Positions 18,603 through 27,857 are shown, counted from the first letter of the stretch. The stretch: DNA of 64,000 nt from Methylocaldum sp035627495 (GCF_035627495.1 NZ_DASPLO010000076.1:1-64000), one strand, 5' to 3'. Translations and numbers: made by a program. The notes: generated by a model not told the origin, from the letters alone.

Positions 18603-18986
18603 GCGGCCCGAGTCCGCGCCTGCGATGCTCAACGTACCCGATCCAACGAAAGCACATCGCGTAAGCGACTCATTAATCTCCCTCTCCCGATCGCTCACAG
18701 TACATCTCCCTCTGGGAGAGGGTTGGGTGAGGGCCGTACACCCGCGCTTTTTATGCAGGGCTTCCATGCCCGGCACCCTTCGGGCGGCTACCGCCGTGTA
18801 CCAATTCGCCGGGAGCGACCATTCTGCCGGGAGCAGAATGGGACGAACGGAGTTCGCCCGGAGGGCAAAGTCGAGGAAAGGATTTTGTCGTTTGGAACGT
18901 GCAAAACATGTCCCGAAGGGCGAGCCTCAGGGATGAGGCGAGTAAATCGGCCATCCTGCCGATTTGTCGACGCGGACTCGGGCCGC
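18603..18986. repeat. 384-bp segment bounded by 16-bp perfect inverted repeats
   Basis: GCGGCCCGAGTCCGCG at 18603-18618 is repeated perfectly inverted at 18971-18986, and weaker similarity runs outward (AAATAACC against AAAAAACC). The segment fills the gap between pilD and coaE. Inside are further dyads, such as CCCTCTGGGAGAGGG (about 18708-18722) followed by TTGGGTGAGGG, and paired direct/inverted pieces around 18810-18900. No protein with recognisable domains is encoded. This looks like a non-coding mobile or repeated intergenic element; other copies would have to be sought outside the window. Confidence 0.65.
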
Positions 18987-19019
18987 TCACTGCGGTTTTT
19001 TCTCAACCTCTGAGTTAAT

Positions 19020-19613
19020 ATGCTCAAGATCGGCCTAACCGGCGGGATCGGCTGCGGCAAAAGCACGGTTGCCGAATTATTCGCCGCCAAGGGTATTCCG
19101 ATTCTGGATGCGGATGTGATCGCCCGCGAGTTGGTCGAGCCAAACCAACCGGCATTCGAGGCGATAAAGCAGCACTTCGGAGCGGCGATTCTAAAAGATG
19201 GCTGTCTTGATCGAGTAAGGTTGCGAGAAATCGTTTTTTTCGACCCCGAAGAAAAACGCTGGCTTGAGACCCTGCTACATCCCTTGGTGTATTCCGAAAT
19301 AAACCGAAGACTAGCGATTCTATCCGCGCCCTACTGCATCTTGGTCGTTCCCTTGCTGCTGGAAACCGGACGAAGACATCTTGTGGACCGGCTACTCGTC
19401 GTGGATTGCCCAGAAGACTTACAGCGGCAGCGTGTCGAGCTTCGCGATGGACTGAGCCAGCCAGAAATCGAAAAAATTATGTCCTCCCAACTTAGTCGCA
19501 GCGAACGGCTCGCGGCCGCGGATGATGTGCTCGAAAACATTGGCGATAAAGTAAGTCTCTCAGACCAAGTCGAGCAATTACACCAATTTTATCTCGCTCT
19601 TAGCAGACATTGA
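19020..19613 (+). CDS. coaE: Dephospho-CoA kinase
   Basis: Catalyses the last step of coenzyme A synthesis, phosphorylating dephospho-CoA. The P-loop GGIGCGKST lies at residues 8-16, and DADVIARELVEP and VVPLLLETG motifs are present. The 197 residues are normal. The gene sits between pilD and zapD as in many gammaproteobacteria, but is separated from pilD by the 384-bp repeat segment, so it may have its own promoter. Confidence 0.96.
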   Translation: MLKIGLTGGIGCGKSTVAELFAAKGIPILDADVIARELVEPNQPAFEAIKQHFGAAILKDGCLDRVRLREIVFFDPEEKRWLETLLHPLVYSEINRRLAILSAPYCILVVPLLLETGRRHLVDRLLVVDCPEDLQRQRVELRDGLSQPEIEKIMSSQLSRSERLAAADDVLENIGDKVSLSDQVEQLHQFYLALSRH

Positions 19614-19737
19614 TTGCCACGAGTCTCGCACAAAATCAGGTACAAAAGGTAGGTATTGACTAATTGCCGGGATAAACGAAAATGTTGATCGCCAACGGAC
19701 ACCCTTAATTTATAAATCCTGGATCGGATTGTTTATT

Positions 19738-20532
19738 ATGCTTTCTATTGCCGAAACTCCCGCCTTAAACGATTCCATCATTTATGAGTTCCCGCTTAAT
19801 GAACGCATACGTGTGCTCATGCGGCTCGAGCAACTCTTTCAGCAGCTTGACCACTTCATGACCGGTGATTCGATTTGGGACAGTCGGGCGGTAATCGCAA
19901 CCCTGCTGGATGTCCTAACTCTTTTTAGCCGCAATGATCTTAAGTCGGAAACTCTAAAGGAATTAGATCGCCATGCAGCAGTGCTCACTCGAATGGCGCA
20001 CAATCAAGACATTGATCATGCCAAGCTAGATAAAATCCTGACTAAGCTGGACAAATTAAGTAAAGAGCTTTACGCCACCCCGGGTAAACTCGGCCTCTCT
20101 CTGATGGAGAACGAGTTGTTTAAGAGCATCTCTCAACGCAGCGCCATTCCGGGCGGGACTTGCTCATTCGATTTACCCGCCTTTCATTACTGGCTTAAAC
20201 TCGACGACCACACACGCCGACAAGATCTCGAGAATTGGCTAGAGCCGTTCCGGCTCATACGTTCGGCTATCGATATTCTGCTAAATTTCATACGCACCGG
20301 CGCCGCCCCGACCGAAGAACGGGCTAGCGGGGGCTTCTTTCAGAAAAGCCTGGATCACACCCTGCCATTTCAACTTCTCCGCGTCGGCGTGAAGCGTTCA
20401 CAACCATATTTTGCCGAGATTAGCGGGGGCAAACACCGATTTACCGTCCGTTTCATGATTCCTGATACGGTTGAACGGCCAACCCAGTGCCAGGATGACA
20501 TTACTTTCCAATTAACGTGTTGCTTATTGTGA
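19738..20532 (+). CDS. zapD: Cell division protein ZapD
   Basis: Cytoplasmic FtsZ-binding protein that bundles protofilaments at the division ring. The 264 residues follow the family: IIYEFPLNERIRVLMRLE at the N-terminus, a helical middle, and a beta-rich C-terminal part with FQLLRVGVKRSQPYFAEIS. The ATG at 19738 is preferred to an in-frame TTG three codons earlier. coaE-zapD-yacG is a common gammaproteobacterial order. Confidence 0.93.
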   Translation: MLSIAETPALNDSIIYEFPLNERIRVLMRLEQLFQQLDHFMTGDSIWDSRAVIATLLDVLTLFSRNDLKSETLKELDRHAAVLTRMAHNQDIDHAKLDKILTKLDKLSKELYATPGKLGLSLMENELFKSISQRSAIPGGTCSFDLPAFHYWLKLDDHTRRQDLENWLEPFRLIRSAIDILLNFIRTGAAPTEERASGGFFQKSLDHTLPFQLLRVGVKRSQPYFAEISGGKHRFTVRFMIPDTVERPTQCQDDITFQLTCCLL

Positions 20533-20541
20533 CGAGCGAGC

Positions 20542-20775
20542 TTGTCCGACGCACTTCCATACAAAATCATTAAATGTCCTCGCTGTCGAAAGCCGGTAGC
20601 TTGGAACGAAACCCATCCGTTTAAGCCATTTTGCAGCGAATACTGCAAATTGATCGACCTGGGCGAATGGGCTACAGCCTCCTATGCCATAGCCGGTGAG
20701 CCGGCAGCCCCCGACGCATCGGACGGCGAAACACCGTTATCTAACGACCATACTGATCACCTTCCGGGTCCATAA
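20542..20775 (+). CDS. yacG: DNA gyrase inhibitor YacG
   Basis: Small zinc protein that binds GyrB and inhibits gyrase. The four zinc-binding Cys are C12, C15, C31 and C35 (CPRC and CSEYC), followed by the family's KLIDLGEWA. The 77 residues include an acidic, probably disordered C-terminal tail. The start is a TTG, 9 bases after the zapD stop, with a GAG-containing ribosome site just before it. Confidence 0.93.
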   Translation: MSDALPYKIIKCPRCRKPVAWNETHPFKPFCSEYCKLIDLGEWATASYAIAGEPAAPDASDGETPLSNDHTDHLPGP

Positions 20776-20879
20776 GCATCGAGGACCACGCGCCCACACT
20801 ATGGAGCGCCGTTCTTGAAAACTCATCCTAAACCCTCATATTTACAAGCGCCTGTTTTAGACCAAACGAGGAGTCCTCC

Positions 20880-21167
20880 ATGCCTATCTATGAATACCAA
20901 TGCAAATCGTGCGGCCACGAATTCGAAGCGATACAAAAAATCAGTGACGATCCCTTGAAAGAATGCCCTGCGTGCGGCGATCTCGAATTGAATAAATTGG
21001 TGTCGGCTGCCGGGTTTCGGCTAAAAGGCGGTGGTTGGTACGAAACGGATTTCAAAGGCGGCAAAGACAAGAAAAAGAACCTGGCCGGCGAAACCTCGGA
21101 TGGCAAATCGGATACATCGCCAGCCAAGAAAGAAACTCCAAAGCCGGCAGCGGATGCAACCTCGTAA
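20880..21167 (+). CDS. FmdB-family zinc-ribbon protein
   Basis: Small protein (95 residues) starting MPIYEYQCKSCGHEFE, with a CxxC pair at C8/C11 and a second at C29/C32, the FmdB/putative regulatory zinc ribbon. The C-terminal half is Lys-rich, low-complexity and probably disordered. A strong GAGGAG site precedes the ATG. Such genes often sit directly before aspS, as here. The exact function is unknown; FmdB was first linked to formamidase regulation in Methylophilus. Confidence 0.9.
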   Translation: MPIYEYQCKSCGHEFEAIQKISDDPLKECPACGDLELNKLVSAAGFRLKGGGWYETDFKGGKDKKKNLAGETSDGKSDTSPAKKETPKPAADATS

Positions 21168-21234
21168 ACTTGTACATGGACTGCCAGGCCCGTAATATTC
21201 CCGGTTTTTATTGATCCAAGTTAGAGATATAGCG

Positions 21235-23028
21235 ATGCGTAGCCACAGATGTGGAGAATTGACGGAAAGCCATTTGAATCAGGAAGTGGATCTTTGTGGC
21301 TGGGTTCACCGCCGCCGCGATCACGGCGGTGTAATCTTCATTGACCTCCGCGACCGCGAAGGGTTGGTTCAGGTCGTATTCGATCCCGATTATGGGGAAG
21401 CCTTCAATGTGGCGGAAACGGTCCGCAGCGAATATGTGCTCAAAGTGCACGGCAAGGTCCGCCGGCGTCCAACCGGAACGGAAAACCCCAATTTACCGAC
21501 GGGAAAAATCGAGGTTTTGGCTACTCGCTTGGAGATCCTCAACAAAGCCGAAACGCCTCCTTTTCCTCTGGAAAGTGAAATTGAAGTCAGCGAAGAAACC
21601 CGCTTGCGGTTCCGTTACATCGATTTGCGCCGCCCGGTGATGCAGCATCGCATGAGAATGCGGCGCGACATTGTGCGTTTCCTTAGGCAATTTCTCGATC
21701 ATCATGGATTCTATGAAATCGAGACGCCTTTCCTGACCAAAGCGACCCCGGAAGGCGCGAGGGACTATCTGGTCCCGAGCCGAACTCATCCCAATCATTT
21801 CTTCGCTTTGCCGCAGTCGCCGCAGTTGTACAAACAACTCCTGATGATTTCCGGCATGGATCGCTATTATCAGGTGGTACGTTGCTTCCGGGACGAAGAC
21901 CTGCGCGCCGACCGCCAGCCGGAATTCACGCAGCTCGATATCGAAACGTCTTTCATGGACGAAAAACAGATTACCGATCTAATGGAAGACATGATCCGGG
22001 ATCTGTTCGCGGAAGTGCTCAAGGTCGAACTCCCCAATCCGTTTCCACGGCTCACGTACGAGGAGGCCATGCGGCGGTACGGCTCGGACAAACCGGATCT
22101 GCGCATCCCGCTGGAACTGGTGGACGTGGCGGACCTGGTAGCTTCCGCCGAATTCAAAGTGTTCGCCGGCCCCGCCAACGATCCCGATGGTAGAGTCGTG
22201 GCGCTTAAAGTCTCCGGCGGCACCGATTTGTCCCGCAAGGAGATCGATGATCTGACCCAGCATGTCGCCATATATGGCGCGAAGGGCTTGGCCTACATTA
22301 AAGTCACCGACCGTAGCACCGGCATCGAAGGCTTGCAATCGCCCATCGTCAAATTCCTCCCTGCGGAAGCCGTGCGCGGCATCCTTGACCGGGTGGAGGC
22401 GCAAACCGGCGACATCATTTTCTTTGGCGCCGACAAAGCCAAAATCGTCAACGAGGCCATGGGCGCCCTGCGCCTCAAGCTGGGCCACGACCGGGGCCTC
22501 GCGCAAGGCGACTGGAAACCGCTTTGGGTGGTGGACTTCCCCATGTTCGAATGGGACGAAAAGGAGAACCGCTGGTTCGCCCTGCACCACCCGTTCACCG
22601 CGCCCAAATGCAGCCTCGAAGAGCTTCAGTCCAACCCCGGCCAGGCACTCTCCCGTGCGTATGACATGGTGCTGAACGGTACCGAAATCGGCGGTGGTTC
22701 GGTGCGTATCCACCGCACCGAAATGCAGGACGCCGTATTTAAGCTGCTCGGTATCGGGGACGAGGAAGCCCAGCAGAAATTCGGGTTCCTGCTCAATGCC
22801 CTCAAGTACGGGGCGCCGCCTCACGGGGGACTCGCCTTCGGCCTGGATCGACTGGTCATGCTCATGAGCGGCGCAACCTCCATCCGCGAGGTCATGGCCT
22901 TTCCCAAGACCCAGTCGGCCTGGTGCCCGATGATCGACGCCCCGGCCATGGTTACTGACGCCCAACTCCGCGAACTCGGCATCCGCCTTCGCCGTCCGCA
23001 GGAGGGAGAAAAAGGCGACACGGTCTAA
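21235..23028 (+). CDS. aspS: Aspartate--tRNA ligase
   Basis: Class IIb aminoacyl-tRNA synthetase, bacterial type, 597 residues. The N-terminal OB-fold anticodon domain (CGWVHRRRDHGGVIFIDLRD), motif 2 (FRDEDLRADRQPEFTQLD), the bacterial insertion domain (about 290-420) and motif 3 (GLAFGLDRLVMLMSG) are present. ATG 21235 gives the normal MRSHRCGEL beginning; an in-frame TTG 24 bases upstream is less likely. Whether it also charges tRNA-Asn cannot be settled here; no amidotransferase genes are in the window. Confidence 0.97.
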   Translation: MRSHRCGELTESHLNQEVDLCGWVHRRRDHGGVIFIDLRDREGLVQVVFDPDYGEAFNVAETVRSEYVLKVHGKVRRRPTGTENPNLPTGKIEVLATRLEILNKAETPPFPLESEIEVSEETRLRFRYIDLRRPVMQHRMRMRRDIVRFLRQFLDHHGFYEIETPFLTKATPEGARDYLVPSRTHPNHFFALPQSPQLYKQLLMISGMDRYYQVVRCFRDEDLRADRQPEFTQLDIETSFMDEKQITDLMEDMIRDLFAEVLKVELPNPFPRLTYEEAMRRYGSDKPDLRIPLELVDVADLVASAEFKVFAGPANDPDGRVVALKVSGGTDLSRKEIDDLTQHVAIYGAKGLAYIKVTDRSTGIEGLQSPIVKFLPAEAVRGILDRVEAQTGDIIFFGADKAKIVNEAMGALRLKLGHDRGLAQGDWKPLWVVDFPMFEWDEKENRWFALHHPFTAPKCSLEELQSNPGQALSRAYDMVLNGTEIGGGSVRIHRTEMQDAVFKLLGIGDEEAQQKFGFLLNALKYGAPPHGGLAFGLDRLVMLMSGATSIREVMAFPKTQSAWCPMIDAPAMVTDAQLRELGIRLRRPQEGEKGDTV

Positions 23029-23800
23029 CTCACGGTACAACCGAAAGCATGCAATTGGCGTTAGCGTAGCTTGTGCCGAAGCCATAAACCTCTGACAGGA
23101 ATGGGCTTCGGCAACGTCACTATCAACCTGGCGGCAGCCAGGCCCATTTCCAGTTCCGCATACTGTCGCAAAACATAGACATCGGCGGCGGTTTCCGCAC
23201 CCACGGGCTACAATGCCGTCGACCACCACCTCGGTCAAGACCGCCTGGACCCGCTCTGGACCTAAGAATACTTAGGTCTCCAACATGTTCGGCCAAACCA
23301 TGCCCAATCTCACGACCAATGTCGTCCTGCAGCGACTCCACACCCTCCGGTATTCACTAAATCCCGACAAATCCGCATTCAAAACGCCTCCGTTCGAACA
23401 CATACATTAACCAAAGCATCACCCCACTGCAGAGCTGTCCTGATCGATTCAACGGCCGTTTCTAGGAAAAGGCCCGCACTTACTGCTCGTTAAGAAAGTA
23501 ATGTCAGTAACCTCTAATTTTAACGTTCAGGAACGGCGCGGCTTCCAGCGCGCTTAGCTATGACATTTCTTAAGTTTACGAGCGGTAACCGCCCGCTCCC
23601 GTAGCGTACGCTCTAATCGCGTACTTTCTACTGTATATCGTGAAAATCGCACTCCTTGATGTGTAGAGTAGAAGTAATAGCTGGCCCAGGTTTTGCTTAA
23701 TATCAATCCGTGAGGACGTCACGCTGACTTTTTTCTGTTGAGAAATGAGGCATCGGAATATTCGGCTTCCGTAAGTATTTAGGAGATAGGATCGGGATTC
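23029..23800. other. Non-coding gap of about 770 bases between aspS and the eps locus
   Basis: No convincing gene on either strand. Visible structures are a 10-bp hairpin TGCCGAAGCC/GGCTTCGGCA (23074-23113, 20-base loop) just after aspS, and an imperfect dyad of about 100 bases (23485-23583, listed separately). A 72-codon minus-strand open frame (23123-23341) starts from a non-ATG codon and resembles nothing I know. The stretch is AT-richer than the genes around it and probably includes the eps promoter near 23600-23780. Confidence 0.5.
23485..23583. repeat. Imperfect inverted repeat of about 100 bases upstream of the eps locus
   Basis: The left arm (from 23485: GCTCGT, TTAAGAAA, TGTCA with small gaps) pairs with the right arm (ending 23583: TGACA, TTTCTTAA, ACGAGC). 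An inner pair GCGCGG/AGCGCGCT lies between. It may be a folded leader, an operator region, or a small decayed mobile element; the sequence alone does not decide. Confidence 0.35.
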
Positions 23801-24682
23801 ATGAATTTACGGAGAATTATGGACAGAAGGGTTTGGTTGAGATCACTGCCTCTAGGCGCGCATGCAATTCTGGTAATGCTGAGTGGATGCGACAGTCAGT
23901 CCGCATCCGAAAAAGCGACTCAAATTGCGGCGCGGGTCAACGGGGAGGAAATTTCCGTCGGCCAAATCGATGTGCTCGTTGCGCGTTCGGGCGCGGACAC
24001 CGACGGTCAAGCCAAAAGCACACAGGAGAAAAGCATAGACAACTTGATAGATCAACAACTTCTCTCACAACAAGCGATCGAAAAGCACCTTGATCGCGAC
24101 CCCCAGGTCACTCTCGCAATGGCGATGGCTAAGCGTCAAGTCCTTGCGCAAGCCTACCTCGATCATGTTGGGCAGGCGGTTTCCAAACCGGAGCCCGGCG
24201 AAATTAGCGCTTTTTACAAATTTCATCCTCAGCTGTTCGAAAAGCGCAAAATCTACAAATTCGACGAAATATCCATTCCCCTAACCCCCAAAAATCGCGA
24301 TGCCATCGAGCCGCATGTAAAGCAGCCCGTTCGGTTCGATGCACTATCGAAATGGCTGCAAGAGCAAAATATTCCCCATACTTCAGAAACGGTAGTCCGT
24401 GCCGCTGAACAGCTGCCCTTGGAACGACTTGAAGAATTCGATCATTTGAAGAAAGGGGAAGCTGCATCCTTCACGGAAGACGAAAAGCTCGTTGTACTGC
24501 AATTGTCGGCCATCAAGGAAGCCCCTCTCGATTACGATAAGGCCGCCCCCCTAATCGAGGTATTCCTCATGAACCGGAATCGCAAAGTGCTGATAGATCG
24601 CGAGTTGAGCCGCCTCCGTCAGGCCGCAACCGTAGAGTATTTCGGCGATTTTGAAAAACCGGAAACACCCCGCCAACGGTGA
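23801..24682 (+). CDS. epsD: EpsD-family peptidyl-prolyl isomerase-like lipoprotein
   Basis: Probable periplasmic, lipid-anchored protein of the SurA/PpiC-related EpsD family found in exosortase-associated eps loci. A short hydrophobic stretch ending in a lipobox (LSGC, Cys at about residue 30) marks the signal peptide. A helical chaperone-like part (about 45-130, IDNLIDQQLLSQQAIEK) is followed by a reduced isomerase-like part (about 155-250). The start may be ATG 23801, or ATG 23819 behind GGAG. It opens the exopolysaccharide locus. Whether it has isomerase activity is unknown. Confidence 0.75.
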   Translation: MNLRRIMDRRVWLRSLPLGAHAILVMLSGCDSQSASEKATQIAARVNGEEISVGQIDVLVARSGADTDGQAKSTQEKSIDNLIDQQLLSQQAIEKHLDRDPQVTLAMAMAKRQVLAQAYLDHVGQAVSKPEPGEISAFYKFHPQLFEKRKIYKFDEISIPLTPKNRDAIEPHVKQPVRFDALSKWLQEQNIPHTSETVVRAAEQLPLERLEEFDHLKKGEAASFTEDEKLVVLQLSAIKEAPLDYDKAAPLIEVFLMNRNRKVLIDRELSRLRQAATVEYFGDFEKPETPRQR

Positions 24683-24845
24683 GCAATAAGGCCAAATATG
24701 TATCGGATAACACGGAACAAGCTGATAAAAAACGATAATAGGATAACAATAAACTTCACGTTCGCCCTAGCCAACCGATAATGAATTTCACAAGGATCAG
24801 AATACGAATCTCTGTTTTTTTCAGCAAGTAACATTGGGGTTATAT

Positions 24846-25385
24846 ATGAATGTAGAAACTCTCCGAGACATTTTTTACAAAACGGCTTTCGCTCTGCTGT
24901 TCGCCTGGGTCAACGAAGCCTCCGCATTGAACATAAAAGATGATGCTTCGACTTTCGTTATGCATCCTAGCAATGACGACAAAATTGACTATTTTATCGA
25001 TAAGTCCAGTTTCGGTATGGCATCATCCGGCGATTCCTTTTTCGCTGCAAGCTCATTTTCCGAGATAACCAGCAACCGCTATAGTCCCCTGTCCTTCACC
25101 GATATCAATACCTTTACCCTTGAGATATTAGCCCGCCAATCTTCTAAGGACTGGAATATGAGCGGACAGGAGATAACTTTCAGCGAAATGCAAAATACCC
25201 CGCTAAAGGCCGCGGAGATTGGCGACCACTTGAAAGGACAAAAAGGCTATTCTTATATCGGTTACGCTTCCTCAGCACCTGAAACAGAGACCTGGCTTAT
25301 GATGCTGGTTGGAATTACATTAATCGGATTGCAGGTAATACGCGGCGATAAGAAAACCGAGGCCATTTATTCCTCGATCCAGTAG
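24846..25385 (+). CDS. PEP-CTERM-like exported protein
   Basis: Protein of 179 residues with an N-terminal signal peptide (about 1-29, FALLFAWVNEASA) and a C-terminal sorting-like signal: APETETW at about 144-150, a hydrophobic helix (LMMLVGITLIGL) and a basic RGDKK end. This matches the PEP-CTERM layout recognised by exosortases, although the motif is APET rather than the usual PEP and nine residues follow the basic cluster. The middle is rich in Ser, Asp and Phe with no known domain. Its place between epsD and the priming transferase fits exosortase-B-type loci. Confidence 0.65.
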   Translation: MNVETLRDIFYKTAFALLFAWVNEASALNIKDDASTFVMHPSNDDKIDYFIDKSSFGMASSGDSFFAASSFSEITSNRYSPLSFTDINTFTLEILARQSSKDWNMSGQEITFSEMQNTPLKAAEIGDHLKGQKGYSYIGYASSAPETETWLMMLVGITLIGLQVIRGDKKTEAIYSSIQ

Positions 25386-25413
25386 CCGTAACCGTCGGAA
25401 GGCGGCTCAACCT

Positions 25414-25435
25414 AATAATAAGCTTATTATTTTTT
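25414..25435 (+). terminator. A/T-rich palindrome with T-run after the PEP-CTERM gene
   Basis: AATAATAAGCTTATTATT (25414-25431) is a perfect palindrome followed by TTTT. As RNA it would fold into a 7- to 8-bp, AU-rich hairpin before a U-run, a rho-independent-like terminator that could separate the epsD/PEP-CTERM pair from the larger operon. The AU-rich stem makes it weak. Confidence 0.5.
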
Positions 25436-25599
25436 AGTCGCCCATCAAGGGGGATTAGTATGTTTTTGCCTGCGCATATTGATATCTTGTATTACGGTGC
25501 CGATATTTTCGGCTTGGGATAGCCATCGCTAGCTATTCTGCCCCAAAGTAGTATTTCAAAGCTTGATCTGGGGTAGGAGACAATAATGGAGGAAAAAAC

Positions 25600-26979
25600 G
25601 TGCAAGCAGTTGATAGGCCGGCAGTTCTGTTAGTCAGAAGTCTTCTAAATCCGACGGTAATTGTCGCGTGTTTCATCGTGACGATTCACTTCTACGGATT
25701 GAAGATCGAAAAACAGTACTTCTTGCTGTTAGTAATAACCTTTTTGATCGCCTCCCTAATTTTTGACGAAATCGATCTGGAGCCGGATTTCAAATCGGGT
25801 CTCTTGCGCTCCTTCGGGAGCGTTTTCGCCCGCTGGACCTTTTTATTCGGTTTCCTGGCGATACTGGGGTTTGCGGCGAAAATGTCAGACGAGTTTTCGA
25901 GAAAACTGCTGCTCACCTGGTTTTTAGCCACGCCTTTGGTACTTATTGCTTTTCAACTGCTGGCCCATCGCGCATTGCAGTCGGCGGTCTCGCAAGAGGA
26001 TGCCCAACGCAGAGCGATCATTATCGGGGTGAACGAACTGGGTCTCAAACTAGCGAATCAATTTGAATCTGCGCCGTATCTGGGAATCAGTTGCGTCGGC
26101 TTCTTCGACGACAGGAGCCCCGAACGTCTCGGAGTAAACGATATTACCTTATTGGGAAAAATGAACTCGGTTGCGGAATTCGTCCGAACAAAATCGATTC
26201 ATCTCATTTACATCGCGTTGCCGATGATGGCTCAGCCGCGAATTTTCGATCTTCTCGACAAACTTAGAGATACCACGGCTTCCATTTACTTTGTCCCCGA
26301 CATTTTTATCTTCGATCTTATTCAGGCGAGATTCGGGAACGTCAACGGCATCCCCGTCGTGGCCGTCTGCGAATCTCCGTTTCACGGTGTTAATCGGGTC
26401 ATGAAACGCATCGTGGATATCTTTTTCTCATCGGTCATTCTGGTTTTGATTTCACCTTTGATGCTGGCGATAGCTATCGGCATCAAACTGAGCTCACCCG
26501 GTCCCGTCATTTTCAAGCAGCGTCGTTACGGCCTCGATGGAGAGGAAATTAAAGTCTACAAGTTTCGAACTATGACGGTTTGCGAGGACGGTAATACTGT
26601 TCGGCAAGCTAGAAAGGACGATAATCGAATTACCGGTTTCGGCCGCTTTCTTCGAAAGACGTCATTGGACGAATTGCCGCAATTTATCAATGTATTGCAG
26701 GGACGTATGAGCATCGTCGGACCGCGTCCGCACGCCGTCGCTCACAACGAGTTATATCGGACGCAGATTAAGGGTTACATGATCCGCCACAAGGTAAAAC
26801 CGGGCATTACCGGTTGGGCGCAGGTTAATGGCTTTCGGGGAGAAACCGATACCCTGCAGAAAATGGCAGCGCGGATCGAATGCGATCTCGATTATCTGCG
26901 GAATTGGTCGCTTTCGCTGGATTTGTGGATCATTTTGAGAACCGTCGGTGTTTTCTTTAAGCAGGAAAGCGCCTATTGA
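25600..26979 (+). CDS. epsB: Undecaprenyl-phosphate glycosylphosphotransferase (priming enzyme)
   Basis: Inner-membrane enzyme that starts repeat-unit assembly by moving a sugar-1-phosphate, probably glucose, onto undecaprenyl phosphate. The 459 residues have the WcaJ/CpsE design: four N-terminal TM helices, a Rossmann-like CoA_binding_3 domain (about 140-240, RAIIIGVNELGLKLA), one further hydrophobic hairpin and the catalytic Bac_transf domain (from about 270, with FKQRRYGLDG, TSLDELPQFINVL and VGPRPH). The GTG start at 25600 is fixed by GGAGG 7 bases upstream. The gene name follows the methanolan naming by analogy. Confidence 0.9.
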   Translation: MQAVDRPAVLLVRSLLNPTVIVACFIVTIHFYGLKIEKQYFLLLVITFLIASLIFDEIDLEPDFKSGLLRSFGSVFARWTFLFGFLAILGFAAKMSDEFSRKLLLTWFLATPLVLIAFQLLAHRALQSAVSQEDAQRRAIIIGVNELGLKLANQFESAPYLGISCVGFFDDRSPERLGVNDITLLGKMNSVAEFVRTKSIHLIYIALPMMAQPRIFDLLDKLRDTTASIYFVPDIFIFDLIQARFGNVNGIPVVAVCESPFHGVNRVMKRIVDIFFSSVILVLISPLMLAIAIGIKLSSPGPVIFKQRRYGLDGEEIKVYKFRTMTVCEDGNTVRQARKDDNRITGFGRFLRKTSLDELPQFINVLQGRMSIVGPRPHAVAHNELYRTQIKGYMIRHKVKPGITGWAQVNGFRGETDTLQKMAARIECDLDYLRNWSLSLDLWIILRTVGVFFKQESAY

Positions 26980-27059
26980 GCACAATCCGCCTCACGCGTA
27001 AAACCCATTAACTCCCTTTTTCAAATTCGGCTTTATTTTCGGAAGTTATTCGCTAAAAC

Positions 27060-27857
27060 ATGCCTAGACCATCAGGTATTTGCTTGCAGTTTCTCTTCGG
27101 TCTCATCGCTTTGCTAAGCCTCTCGACTTCGCGAGCCGATTATCTGCTCGGACCCAACGACGTCGTCCGTATCGCGGTTTACGGCAATGAGGATCTCGCC
27201 ACTGAAACCCGCGTCTCGGACAGCGGAAAAATCACTTTTCCGCTGTTGGGGGAAATCGAAGTGGGCGGATTGTCCGTCGGAGAAGCGGAAACCCGCGTCG
27301 AAACCCTACTTTCGGAACAAGGTTACGTACGCAATCCCCAGGTGAACATCACCGTGCAGGAATACCGCAGCCACGAGGTGGCCGTGTTGGGTTTCGTGAA
27401 CAAACCCGGTCGATACGCCCTGGATACGGCAAGCACCGTGACGCAGTTGATCGCCTTGGCGGGAGGGGTGAGCCCACAAGGGGACGACCGGACTATCGTG
27501 ACGCGTTCGCGGAACGGGCAAACCCATCGCGATGAGCTGAATCTCAAAGAGATGCTTGAGGACGGGAAAGCATCGGAGGACATCTACGCCGAAGACGGCG
27601 ATGTCATATTCGTGCCGCGCGCTCCGGTTTTCTACATCCACGGCGAAGTTCAGCGTCCCGGCGCCTATCGCCTGGAGCGGAACATGTCCGTCGCGCAAGC
27701 GATTTCATTGGGCGGAGGCGTGACTCCCCGCGGCAGTCTGCGGAGCATCACCATCAAGCGAAAATCCGCCGAAGACCTGCAGACGACTCTCGATGCGGAA
27801 TTGGACGGACTGGTTGAAAAGGACGATGTGATCTATGTGGGCGAACGATGGTTTTAA
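27060..27857 (+). CDS. epsE: Polysaccharide export protein, Wza/EpsE family
   Basis: Outer-membrane/periplasmic export protein of 265 residues. An N-terminal signal peptide ends near SRA-D (about residue 27). A Poly_export domain follows (YLLGPNDVVRIAVYG to about 110), then two SLBB domains (about 112-190 and 195-262). It has no lipobox Cys and no long C-terminal helix, so unlike E. coli Wza it probably cannot form the outer-membrane pore alone; EpsL at the end of the locus may help. It lies between the priming enzyme and the chain-length gene. Confidence 0.88.
   Translation: MPRPSGICLQFLFGLIALLSLSTSRADYLLGPNDVVRIAVYGNEDLATETRVSDSGKITFPLLGEIEVGGLSVGEAETRVETLLSEQGYVRNPQVNITVQEYRSHEVAVLGFVNKPGRYALDTASTVTQLIALAGGVSPQGDDRTIVTRSRNGQTHRDELNLKEMLEDGKASEDIYAEDGDVIFVPRAPVFYIHGEVQRPGAYRLERNMSVAQAISLGGGVTPRGSLRSITIKRKSAEDLQTTLDAELDGLVEKDDVIYVGERWF

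Noticed and set aside
18276..19013. 245-codon plus-strand open frame covering the end of pilD and the repeat segment
   Set aside because: No domain; it is a shadow of pilD joined to repeat sequence.
21979..23238. 419-codon minus-strand open frame over aspS
   Set aside because: It lies opposite a certain synthetase gene, shows no domain and has antisense-like composition.
23123..23341. 72-codon minus-strand open frame after aspS
   Set aside because: Non-ATG start, no ribosome site, no recognisable domain.
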